In this document: in pieces, positions 1-5,897 of the stretch | How positions within the stretch are numbered: position 1 is the first letter of the stretch | Layout of the letters: every line of letters starts with the position of its first letter | Source: an uncultured Alphaproteobacteria bacterium | GTDB lineage: Bacteria > Pseudomonadota > Alphaproteobacteria > Rhizobiales > Beijerinckiaceae | Assembly (NCBI GenBank): GCA_937903315.1 | Contig: CALCZO010000177.1 | Location: 1-8,824, forward strand | Reading direction: 5' to 3' | DNA: 8,824 bases | Translations under genes and position numbers: made by a program | Notes under the pieces: generated by a model | The model's input: only the letters and a program-made list of their open reading frames with translations | Databases searched by the model: none | Told to the model about the DNA's origin: nothing

Positions 1-2373
1 CGCAAGGAACTGGCCGAATACCTCAAGCGAGGCTACCAGCGCGTCAAGATCGACGGCGTGATGCATGAGCTGGCCGATGTGCCGGCGCTCGACAAGAACC
101 TCAAGCACGACATCGACGTCGTCATCGACCGCATCGTCGTCAAGTCCGATATCGGCCCCCGGCTGGCCGACAGTTTCGAACAGGCGCTCGATCTCGCCGA
201 CGGCATTGCGGTCGCCGAATATGCCGATGCGCCGGCCGAGGGCGAGGCACCGCAGCGCATTGTGTTCTCGTCGAAATTCGCCTGCCCCGTCTCCGGGTTC
301 ACCATTGCCGAGATCGAACCGCGGCTGTTCTCGTTCAACAACCCGTTCGGTGCCTGCCCGACCTGCGGCGGGATCGGCTCGGAACTGAAGATCGACGCCG
401 ATCTGATCGTGCCCGACGCCTCGATAAGCCTCAAGAAGGGCGCCATCGCGCCGTGGGCGAAATCGACCAGCCCGTATTACGGCCAGACACTGGACGCACT
501 GTCCAAACACTACGGCTTTTCGCTCACGGTCCCGTTCGAGAAACTGCCCGATGACGTCAGGAAGGTCCTCCTCTACGGCTCGGGCGGCGAGGTCGTGCGC
601 ATGGCCTACAACGACGGCATCCGCGCCTATGAGGTGAAGAAGCCGTTCGAGGGCGTGATCACCAACCTTGAGCGGCGGTTCAAGGAAACCGACAGCGACT
701 GGGCGCGCGAGGAGATCGGCCGCTTCATGGGCGAAACGCCCTGCGCCGCCTGCGATGGCCACCGGCTGAAGCCCGAGGCGCTCGCGGTCAGGATTGCCGG
801 TTGCCATATCGGCAACATCACTCGGCTGTCGGTGCGCGACGCGGCCGAATGGTACGCCGCCCTGCCCGGCTTTCTCACCCCCAAACAGATCGACATCGCC
901 CAGCGCATCCTCAAGGAAATCCGCGACCGCCTGCGCTTTCTCATCGATGTCGGGCTGGAATACCTGACCCTGGCCCGTGCGTCGGGCACCTTGTCGGGCG
1001 GCGAAAGCCAGCGCATCCGGCTCGCCTCGCAGATCGGCTCGGGCCTCACCGGCGTGCTCTATGTGCTGGACGAGCCCTCCATCGGACTGCACCAGCGCGA
1101 CAACGAACGTCTGCTCGGCACGCTCAAGCGCCTGCGCGATCTGGGCAATTCGGTCATCGTCGTCGAGCATGACGAGGACGCGATCCGCGAGGCCGATTAT
1201 GTTGTCGATGTCGGCCCCGGCGCCGGGATCCACGGCGGGCGGATCGTCGCCAAAGGCACGCCAGCCGAAGTCATGGCCGATCCCAATTCGCTGACCGGGC
1301 AGTATCTGACCGGCAAGCTGAGCGTGATGACGCCCAAGAAGCGCCGCAAGCCCGAAAAGGCGCGGATGCTTAAAATCGTCAACGCACGCGGCAACAACCT
1401 CAAGAATGTCACGGTTGATGTGCCGCTGGGCCTGTTCACCTGCATCACCGGCGTCTCCGGCGGCGGCAAGTCGACCCTGATCATCGACACCCTTTACAAG
1501 GCTGCCGCGCGCCGGCTGAACGGAGCGGTCGACCACCCCGCCGCCCATGACCGGATCGAGGGGCTGGAGCTGATCGACAAGGTCATCGACATCGACCAGT
1601 CACCGATCGGCCGCACCCCGCGCTCCAACCCGGCCACCTATACCGGCGCGTTCACGCCGATCCGCGAATGGTTCGCCGGCCTGCCGGAGGCCAAAGCCCG
1701 CGGCTACCAGCCGGGGCGGTTTTCCTTCAACGTCAAGGGCGGACGCTGCGAGGCCTGTCAGGGCGACGGCGTCATCAAGATCGAGATGCACTTCCTGCCC
1801 GATGTCTACGTCACCTGCGACATCTGCAAGGGCAAGCGCTACGACCGCGAGACGCTGGAGGTGAAGTTCCGCGGCAAGTCGATTTCCGATGTGCTCGACA
1901 TGAGCGTCGAGGAAGCGGCGGAGCTGTTCAAGGCGGTGCCCTCGATCCGCGACAAGATGCTGACGCTCAAGCGCGTCGGGCTTGATTATGTCGCTGTCGG
2001 CCAGCAGGCGACGACCCTGTCGGGCGGCGAGGCCCAGCGCGTCAAGCTGTCGAAGGAACTGTCGAAACGCGCCACCGGCCGCACGCTCTACATCCTCGAT
2101 GAGCCGACCACCGGCCTGCATTTCCACGATGTCGCCAAGCTGCTCGAAGTCCTGCATGAATTGGTCGAACAGGGCAATTCCGTCGTCGTCATCGAGCACA
2201 ATCTCGAAGTCATCAAGACCGCCGACTGGGTGATCGACCTTGGCCCGGAAGGCGGCGACGGCGGCGGCGAGATCGTGGCCGAAGGTCCTCCTGAAACGAT
2301 CGCCACCGCGCCGCGCAGCCACACCGGGCGGTTCCTGAAGGATGTGCTGGCCCGTCGCCCGGCCAAGGCATGA
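1..2373 (+). CDS. uvrA: UvrA, excinuclease ABC subunit A (5'-truncated by window edge)
   Basis: UvrA is the damage-sensing ATPase of nucleotide excision repair; it loads UvrB onto lesions in the cytoplasm. The frame is open from base 1, so the gene starts outside the window. About 790 codons are present, and family members are usually about 940-980 residues, so roughly 180 residues including the first Walker A are missing. Visible in order: N-terminal zinc module (CPVS at 283-294, CPTC near 355-366), a CAAC zinc pair near 742-753, ABC signature I LSGGESQR (991-1014), Walker B I with LDEPS (about 1057-1080), Walker A II GVSGGGKST (1450-1476), C-terminal zinc finger C-x2-C-x19-C-x2-C (1747-1827), signature II LSGGEAQR (2017-2040) and Walker B II LYILDEPT (2086-2109). 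It ends at TGA 2371-2373 with no frameshift. One Cys of the first zinc module is Ser. Identification is near certain. Confidence 0.98.
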   Translation, partial: RKELAEYLKRGYQRVKIDGVMHELADVPALDKNLKHDIDVVIDRIVVKSDIGPRLADSFEQALDLADGIAVAEYADAPAEGEAPQRIVFSSKFACPVSGFTIAEIEPRLFSFNNPFGACPTCGGIGSELKIDADLIVPDASISLKKGAIAPWAKSTSPYYGQTLDALSKHYGFSLTVPFEKLPDDVRKVLLYGSGGEVVRMAYNDGIRAYEVKKPFEGVITNLERRFKETDSDWAREEIGRFMGETPCAACDGHRLKPEALAVRIAGCHIGNITRLSVRDAAEWYAALPGFLTPKQIDIAQRILKEIRDRLRFLIDVGLEYLTLARASGTLSGGESQRIRLASQIGSGLTGVLYVLDEPSIGLHQRDNERLLGTLKRLRDLGNSVIVVEHDEDAIREADYVVDVGPGAGIHGGRIVAKGTPAEVMADPNSLTGQYLTGKLSVMTPKKRRKPEKARMLKIVNARGNNLKNVTVDVPLGLFTCITGVSGGGKSTLIIDTLYKAAARRLNGAVDHPAAHDRIEGLELIDKVIDIDQSPIGRTPRSNPATYTGAFTPIREWFAGLPEAKARGYQPGRFSFNVKGGRCEACQGDGVIKIEMHFLPDVYVTCDICKGKRYDRETLEVKFRGKSISDVLDMSVEEAAELFKAVPSIRDKMLTLKRVGLDYVAVGQQATTLSGGEAQRVKLSKELSKRATGRTLYILDEPTTGLHFHDVAKLLEVLHELVEQGNSVVVIEHNLEVIKTADWVIDLGPEGGDGGGEIVAEGPPETIATAPRSHTGRFLKDVLARRPAKA

Positions 2374-2450
2374 CACGCGGACACGGGCTGCATTAACCCT
2401 GTTCGCGCTCCGCAATTGCAAACCTGTGCCATTTCCGGACAACTGGCCGG

Positions 2451-2993
2451 ATGATGGCCCTTCGTCCGCATCCTGTTGCCGCCCTCGCCCTGTCCGCGCT
2501 GCTGTCAGCCCTGTTGCTGTCCGCCCGCGCCGATGAGCCGCGCCCGGCACTAGCCGCCCAGCCAACCCGTCCCGCAGCGGGGACCGCCCGCCTGCCTGCC
2601 GCCGATGGCACCGCCGTTCGCATTGTGCTGGTCGAATGGAAGATCAAGAAGGGGCGCGAGCAGGACTTTCTCGACTACTGGAGCAAGCGCGCAACCGTCG
2701 CCGACCGAGCCGGGCTGATCACCGAATTTCTCGCCTCGCCCGACAGCACGGAACGCTGGCCGTGGATCAACTGGCCGACGCCGATCGCCCGCCCGGACTA
2801 TACGCTGTTCTACAACATCGGCCTGTGGCGCGACGATGCCGCGTTTCAGGAGCAGGTCGGGCGGTTCATCGATCCCGAGCGCCCGGCGCTCGATTTCGAG
2901 GCGGAAAAGCGCAGCCGTATCCTTCTGGCACCGCAGCGCTGGCGCGCGGGCGCAACCTCCGCCCCGCAGCAGGATTCGGCCCAGACACAATAA
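2451..2993 (+). CDS. Probable exported protein with ABM-like dimeric alpha/beta-barrel domain
   Basis: The 180-residue product begins with a typical Sec signal peptide: a short N-region, a hydrophobic stretch of Ala and Leu at about residues 9-24, and a likely cleavage after A-R-A at residue 27. A Pro/Ala-rich linker (about 28-55) leads to a compact domain at about 56-165. Its pattern resembles antibiotic-biosynthesis-monooxygenase-like ferredoxin folds: strand RIVLVEW, helix with GREQDFLDYW, then YTLFYNIGLWRDDAAFQEQV. The tail is Gln/Ala rich. A periplasmic role is inferred; no catalytic residues can be named and the function is unknown. The start is ATG at 2451, or the adjacent ATG at 2454. 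An in-frame TAA at 2394 and no upstream ATG, GTG or TTG rule out a longer form. There is no clear Shine-Dalgarno sequence, and a small TCCGG/CCGGA dyad (2434-2451) overlaps the start. It lies 77 bp after uvrA, so co-transcription is possible. Confidence 0.75.
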   Translation: MMALRPHPVAALALSALLSALLLSARADEPRPALAAQPTRPAAGTARLPAADGTAVRIVLVEWKIKKGREQDFLDYWSKRATVADRAGLITEFLASPDSTERWPWINWPTPIARPDYTLFYNIGLWRDDAAFQEQVGRFIDPERPALDFEAEKRSRILLAPQRWRAGATSAPQQDSAQTQ

Positions 2994-3017
2994 ACAGCTT
3001 TTTTACCGTGCCGCCGA

Positions 3018-3032
3018 GATTCACGCCGAATC
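3018..3032. promoter_or_regulatory. GATTC-N5-GAATC dyad with two GANTC sites
   Basis: A perfect 5-bp inverted repeat with a 5-bp spacer lies in the non-coding stretch upstream of the DUF1127 gene. Both arms are GANTC sequences, the site methylated by CcrM in many alphaproteobacteria, and they sit 10 bp apart. It could be a protein-binding site or a methylation-sensitive element. A chance occurrence is quite possible for so short a dyad. Confidence 0.25.
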
Positions 3033-3095
3033 ACGCGTGTATCCCGCATCGCAACACAACCGCAGCGGGAATTCTTATTATTTTATCAATATCTC

Positions 3096-3110
3096 ATGCG
3101 TATAGCGCAT
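3096..3110. promoter_or_regulatory. Candidate LysR-type operator upstream of the DUF1127 gene
   Basis: The sequence ATGCG-TATAG-CGCAT is a perfect 5-bp inverted repeat with a 5-bp spacer. It contains the T-N11-A core typical of LysR-family boxes (T3097, A3109). It lies just after an AT-rich tract (about 3071-3095) that stands out in this GC-rich window. Its centre is about 63 bp before the start predicted from the -10-like TTTATT at 3155-3160, the classic position for a LysR-type activator. Known biology: VtlR, a LysR regulator in Brucella, activates genes for small DUF1127 proteins. That this site binds such a regulator is inference. Confidence 0.4.
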
Positions 3111-3131
3111 AGCACGGGCGCAGAAACAGCA

Positions 3132-3160
3132 CTGGCCCCTGTCACGAGAATGCCTTTATT
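3132..3160 (+). promoter_or_regulatory. Weak candidate promoter for the DUF1127 gene
   Basis: CTGGCC (3132-3137) is a poor -35 match (three of six to TTGACA), followed after 17 bp by TTTATT (3155-3160) as a possible -10. The start would fall near 3166, leaving about a 60-nt leader before the ATG at 3226. A weak -35 fits an activator-dependent promoter and the dyad upstream. Other placements in 2994-3225 cannot be excluded. Confidence 0.3.
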
Positions 3161-3225
3161 GCAGCGCACAAGACAACAACGAAAGGCGAGCGTAACGCCG
3201 CCGTTGATGACCAGAGGTTAAGACC

Positions 3226-3381
3226 ATGTTTGTGACCGTCCTCCTGAGCAAGATCCGCTCGTACATGAAGTATCGCGAGAGCATCCGCGAATTGTCGGCT
3301 CTGACCGATGCGCAGCTGTCCGACATCGGCATTGCGCGTGGCCAGATCGAGCATACCGCCCGCACCATCGCCTTCCAGTAA
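3226..3381 (+). CDS. DUF1127 small protein (51 aa)
   Basis: This short gene encodes 51 residues, MFVTVLLSKI... to ...RTIAFQ. The body carries the DUF1127 signature: an amphipathic N-terminal helix, then RELSALTDAQLSDIGIARGQI, i.e. the L-x-x-L-x-D-x-x-L-x-D-I-G-I-x-R-x-x-I pattern. Length and motif fit the short DUF1127 class abundant in alphaproteobacteria. Published members (CcaF1 in Rhodobacter, DUF1127 proteins in Agrobacterium) bind RNA or affect RNA turnover, phosphate and carbon metabolism; that role is assumed here by family. An AGAGG ribosome-binding site at 3213-3217 lies 8 nt before the ATG. The gene has its own 5' regulatory region and an intrinsic terminator, so it is probably monocistronic. 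Longer antisense frames over it lack any recognisable domain and are ignored. Confidence 0.9.
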   Translation: MFVTVLLSKIRSYMKYRESIRELSALTDAQLSDIGIARGQIEHTARTIAFQ

Positions 3382-3399
3382 GGCCGACGACCGACCGCT

Positions 3400-3419
3400 G
3401 CCCTGCGTGATCGCAGGGC
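3400..3419 (+). other. 3' UTR hairpin of the DUF1127 transcript
   Basis: GCCCTGCG-TGAT-CGCAGGGC forms a perfect 8-bp stem with a 4-nt loop, 18 nt after the DUF1127 stop. No T-tract follows, so it is not itself an intrinsic terminator. It may stabilise the 3' end or form the first stem-loop of a processed 3' UTR small RNA that ends at the terminator at 3447-3489. Confidence 0.5.
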
Positions 3420-3446
3420 CCGGCCCGATACCGATGTTACAAGACA

Positions 3447-3489
3447 AGGCCGGCCCCGGGATTGACCCGAATGGGCCGGCCTGTTTTTT
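3447..3489 (+). terminator. Strong rho-independent terminator after DUF1127
   Basis: AGGCCGGCCC (3447-3456) pairs perfectly with GGGCCGGCCT (3473-3482). An inner CGGG/CCCG pair (3457-3460 with 3466-3469) lengthens the stem, and six T follow at 3484-3489. It ends the DUF1127 transcription unit and insulates trmFO, whose start lies only 68 bp further on. Confidence 0.9.
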
Positions 3490-3557
3490 GGTCAGGCCGG
3501 CTGTTGCGCCCACCGCCCCCGGCTTGCACCCCGCGCCCGAACCATGAATAAGGGCGC

Positions 3558-4961
3558 ATGACCAACCATCAGGCATGTCCCGTTCATGTTGTCGGCGGCG
3601 GACTGGCGGGCTGCGAGGCGGCCTGGCAGATCGCGCAATCCGGCGTTCCCGTCATCCTGCACGAGATGCGCCCCATGCGCATGACCGATGCGCACAAGAC
3701 CCAGCATCTGGCCGAACTGGTCTGTTCCAACTCCTTTCGCTCTGACGATGCCGCCACCAATGCCGTCGGCCTGATCCATGCCGAGATGCGCAAGCTCGGC
3801 TCGTTGATCATGCGCTGCGCCGATGCGAATCAGGTGCCGGCTGGCGCGGCGCTGGCCGTCGATCGCGACGGCTTTGCCGAGGCTGTGACGGCGCAGATCG
3901 CCGGCCATCCGCTGATCACCATCGAGCGGGGCGAGATTTCCGGCCTGCCGCCTGCTGACTGGGACAGCGTCATCATCGCCACCGGACCGCTGACCTCACC
4001 GGCACTGGCCGGGGCGATCCGTGCGAAGACCGGCGAGGACGGGCTTGCCTTCTTCGATGCCATCGCCCCCATCGTCCATTTCGACTCGATCGACATGGAC
4101 GTCGCCTGGTTCCAGTCCCGCTACGACAAGGCCGGCCCCGGCGGCAGCGGCGCCGACTACATCAACTGCCCGATGGACCGCGACCGGTACGAAGCCTTCG
4201 TCGACGCGCTGCTGGCCGGCGACAAGACCGAGTTCCGCGAATTCGAGGGCACGCCGTATTTCGACGGCTGCCTGCCGATCGAGGTGATGGCGGAGCGCGG
4301 CCGTGAAACCCTGCGCCACGGCCCGATGAAGCCGGTCGGCCTGACCAATCCGCGCAATCCGACTGTCAAGTGCCACGCCATCGTCCAGCTGCGGCAGGAC
4401 AATGCGCTCGGCACGCTCTACAACATGGTCGGCTTTCAGACGAAGCTGAAATACGGCGCACAATCCGACATCTTCCGGATGATTCCGGGACTGGAGAAGG
4501 CCGTTTTCGCCCGCCTCGGCGGCATTCACCGCAATACCTATCTGAATTCGCCGCGGCTGCTCGATGGGTCGCTGCGCCTCAAGGCGGATCCGCGGCTGCG
4601 CTTTGCCGGCCAGATCACCGGCTGCGAAGGCTATGTCGAAAGCGCCGCTGTCGGGTTGATGGCCGGCCGCTTCGCCGCCGCCGAGCGGCTGGGGCGCACC
4701 CTGTCGCCGCCGCCGGTCGCCACCGCCCACGGCGCGCTGCTCAACCACATCACCGGCGGCCACATTGAAACAATTGACGCCGGGCCGCGCTCGTTCCAGC
4801 CGATGAACATCAATTTCGGCCTGTTCCCGCCGCTTGATGCCGCGCCGAAATCGTTGGATGGCAAGCGTCTGCGCGGCAAGGACAAGACCATCGAAAAGAA
4901 GAAGATTGTCAGCGCCCGCGCGCTCTCAGCTTTGGATGCGTGGCTGAAGGAGTTTTCGTAA
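3558..4961 (+). CDS. trmFO: TrmFO, folate/FAD-dependent tRNA (uracil-54-C5)-methyltransferase
   Basis: TrmFO makes ribothymidine at position 54 of the tRNA T-loop, taking carbon from 5,10-methylenetetrahydrofolate and using FADH2. It replaces the SAM-dependent TrmA in many Gram-positives and alphaproteobacteria. The 467-residue product is of usual family length. It has an N-terminal Rossmann FAD site, G13-x-G15-x-x-G18 in VVGGGLAGCEAAW, and the conserved AELVCSNSFRSD with C56. C238 in FDGCLPIEV corresponds to the nucleophilic cysteine of characterised TrmFO. GCEGYVES (355-362) and NINFGLFPPL (417-426) are the family C-terminal motifs. An in-frame TAA at 3549-3551 fixes the ATG at 3558 as the earliest start. 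The only purine-rich stretch, AAGGG (3550-3554), is just 3 nt from it. A five-codon frame at 3544-3561 overlaps the start by ATGA. The gene converges on pcs, 18 bp away. Confidence 0.97.
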   Translation: MTNHQACPVHVVGGGLAGCEAAWQIAQSGVPVILHEMRPMRMTDAHKTQHLAELVCSNSFRSDDAATNAVGLIHAEMRKLGSLIMRCADANQVPAGAALAVDRDGFAEAVTAQIAGHPLITIERGEISGLPPADWDSVIIATGPLTSPALAGAIRAKTGEDGLAFFDAIAPIVHFDSIDMDVAWFQSRYDKAGPGGSGADYINCPMDRDRYEAFVDALLAGDKTEFREFEGTPYFDGCLPIEVMAERGRETLRHGPMKPVGLTNPRNPTVKCHAIVQLRQDNALGTLYNMVGFQTKLKYGAQSDIFRMIPGLEKAVFARLGGIHRNTYLNSPRLLDGSLRLKADPRLRFAGQITGCEGYVESAAVGLMAGRFAAAERLGRTLSPPPVATAHGALLNHITGGHIETIDAGPRSFQPMNINFGLFPPLDAAPKSLDGKRLRGKDKTIEKKKIVSARALSALDAWLKEFS

Positions 4962-4979
4962 TATTCTGATATAAAAGCC

Positions 4980-5711
4980 TTATTCGTCCTGCTTCTTGCT
5001 CCTTATGAGCAGTCCAAGCAGGAAAAAATAGACCCCGACGACGATCAGGACTGATCGGGTGATCACGTCGGGCTGGAACTTCTGCCAGACGCTCCAGCCG
5101 GCCGCCATCAACCACAGGATCGCCAGCGAGACCGACAGCAGCCGCAGCGCGCGGACCCTCAGTGGATGGACGAAGCGGACGGGCGCGAACATCAGCACGA
5201 TCAGCACCGCGATCGCCGCAAGGCTGACCACCTCGCCGGGGCGGAACAGCACGATATGGAACAGAACGATGTTCCAGAGCGCCGGGAAGCCATTGAACCA
5301 GCCATCGGCGCTTTTCATCTTCGTATCGGCAAAATACAGCGCACTGGCCCCGGCAATGACTACCCCGGCGATCAGCCCGTGGGGATGCGGCATCACTTCC
5401 GGTTGCAGCAACATCGCAGCAGGAACAAGAACATAGGTGAGATAGTCAACAACTGAATCGAGGATTCGACCGTCATAGCGCGGCGCGGTTTCGGTGATCC
5501 GGATCAGCCGGGCCAGCGGACCGTCGATGGCATCGACGACAAGCGCGATCGCCAGCCAGCCGAAGGCGGCGCGCAGGTCACCGCCGATCACCGCTTCCAG
5601 CGCCAGAAACCCGAGCACGGCGCCGGACGCCGTCAGCCAATGGACGAGATACGCCGCCGCGATCCCCTCACCGCCGCGCTCGTCCTCGCTCTGCCGTCGC
5701 CTGCGCTCCAC
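4980..5711 (-). CDS. pcs: Phosphatidylcholine synthase (CDP-alcohol phosphatidyltransferase family)
   Basis: Pcs is an inner-membrane enzyme that condenses choline with CDP-diacylglycerol to phosphatidylcholine and CMP. With the GTG start at 5711 the product has 243 residues, matching the usual length of about 240. The CDP-alcohol motif is complete: D60-x2-D63-G64-x2-A67-R68-x12-G81-x3-D85-x3-D89, with the DGPLAR form and 12-residue spacing that suit Pcs. About seven or eight hydrophobic segments follow from residue 25 on, e.g. ALVVDAIDG, LIAGVVIAGASALYF and VLIVVGVYFFLLGLLI, ending in a charged KKQDE tail. The frame stays open upstream to a TTG at 5777 (265 residues), but that adds only an Arg-rich extension. 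GTG 5711 has GGGAG (5721-5725) 9 nt upstream. Phosphatidylserine synthase is the main alternative; spacing and context favour Pcs. It is divergent from the hydrolase gene and convergent with trmFO. Confidence 0.9.
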   Translation of the reverse strand: MERRRRQSEDERGGEGIAAAYLVHWLTASGAVLGFLALEAVIGGDLRAAFGWLAIALVVDAIDGPLARLIRITETAPRYDGRILDSVVDYLTYVLVPAAMLLQPEVMPHPHGLIAGVVIAGASALYFADTKMKSADGWFNGFPALWNIVLFHIVLFRPGEVVSLAAIAVLIVLMFAPVRFVHPLRVRALRLLSVSLAILWLMAAGWSVWQKFQPDVITRSVLIVVGVYFFLLGLLIRSKKQDE

Positions 5712-5897
5712 GCCCCGCCGCTCCCGTTTCGCCCGCGTCAGTCCGTCATAAGCGACTCGCCCTGCAATGGCCAGCAAGCGCCGGACAACCGATCAGACCG
5801 CTGGCCTCGGCGCATTATTCGGGGGATGCCGCACCCGCCTTGCTTGACCCGCCTCGGACGCGGCGGCGACAGTCGGTGCGAAAGGCGAATCGCATCC
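5712..5897. promoter_or_regulatory. Divergent intergenic region between pcs and the hydrolase gene
   Basis: This 186-bp stretch must hold promoters for both flanking genes if the GTG start of pcs is right. On the plus strand CTTGACC (about 5843-5849) resembles the alphaproteobacterial -35 consensus, but the expected -10 region (near 5867-5872) is GC-rich and a poor match. AATAAT, read on the minus strand at about 5815-5820, is a weak -10 candidate towards pcs. AAAGGCG (5881-5887) is the probable ribosome-binding site of the hydrolase. No clear operator is seen. Confidence 0.35.

Noticed and set aside
1600..2565. A 321-codon minus-strand frame inside uvrA
   Set aside because: It is antisense to highly conserved UvrA motifs and shows no recognisable domain or ribosome-binding site.
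2994..3004. T-tract (six T at 2999-3004) just after the ABM-like gene as a terminator
   Set aside because: No convincing GC-rich hairpin precedes the T run.
3448..3481. Two GGCCGGCC octamers as a direct repeat
   Set aside because: They are the two arms of the terminator stem, and GGCCGGCC is its own reverse complement, so no separate repeat is needed.
3142..3576. A 144-codon minus-strand frame over the DUF1127 gene and terminator
   Set aside because: It runs through a strong plus-strand terminator hairpin and the DUF1127 gene, and its translation resembles no family I know.
4988..5022. Composite hairpin CCTGCTT/AAGCAGG with inner TGCTC/GAGCA at the 3' end of pcs as a terminator
   Set aside because: It lies inside the pcs coding region, is followed by A rather than T on the plus strand and has no adjacent T-tract on the minus strand. 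It may still slow transcription between the convergent genes.
5640..5897. N-terminal extension of the hydrolase frame into pcs
   Set aside because: The 86 extra codons overlap pcs on the other strand and would put a Pro/Arg-rich segment before the membrane anchor; ATG 5898 has a ribosome-binding site.
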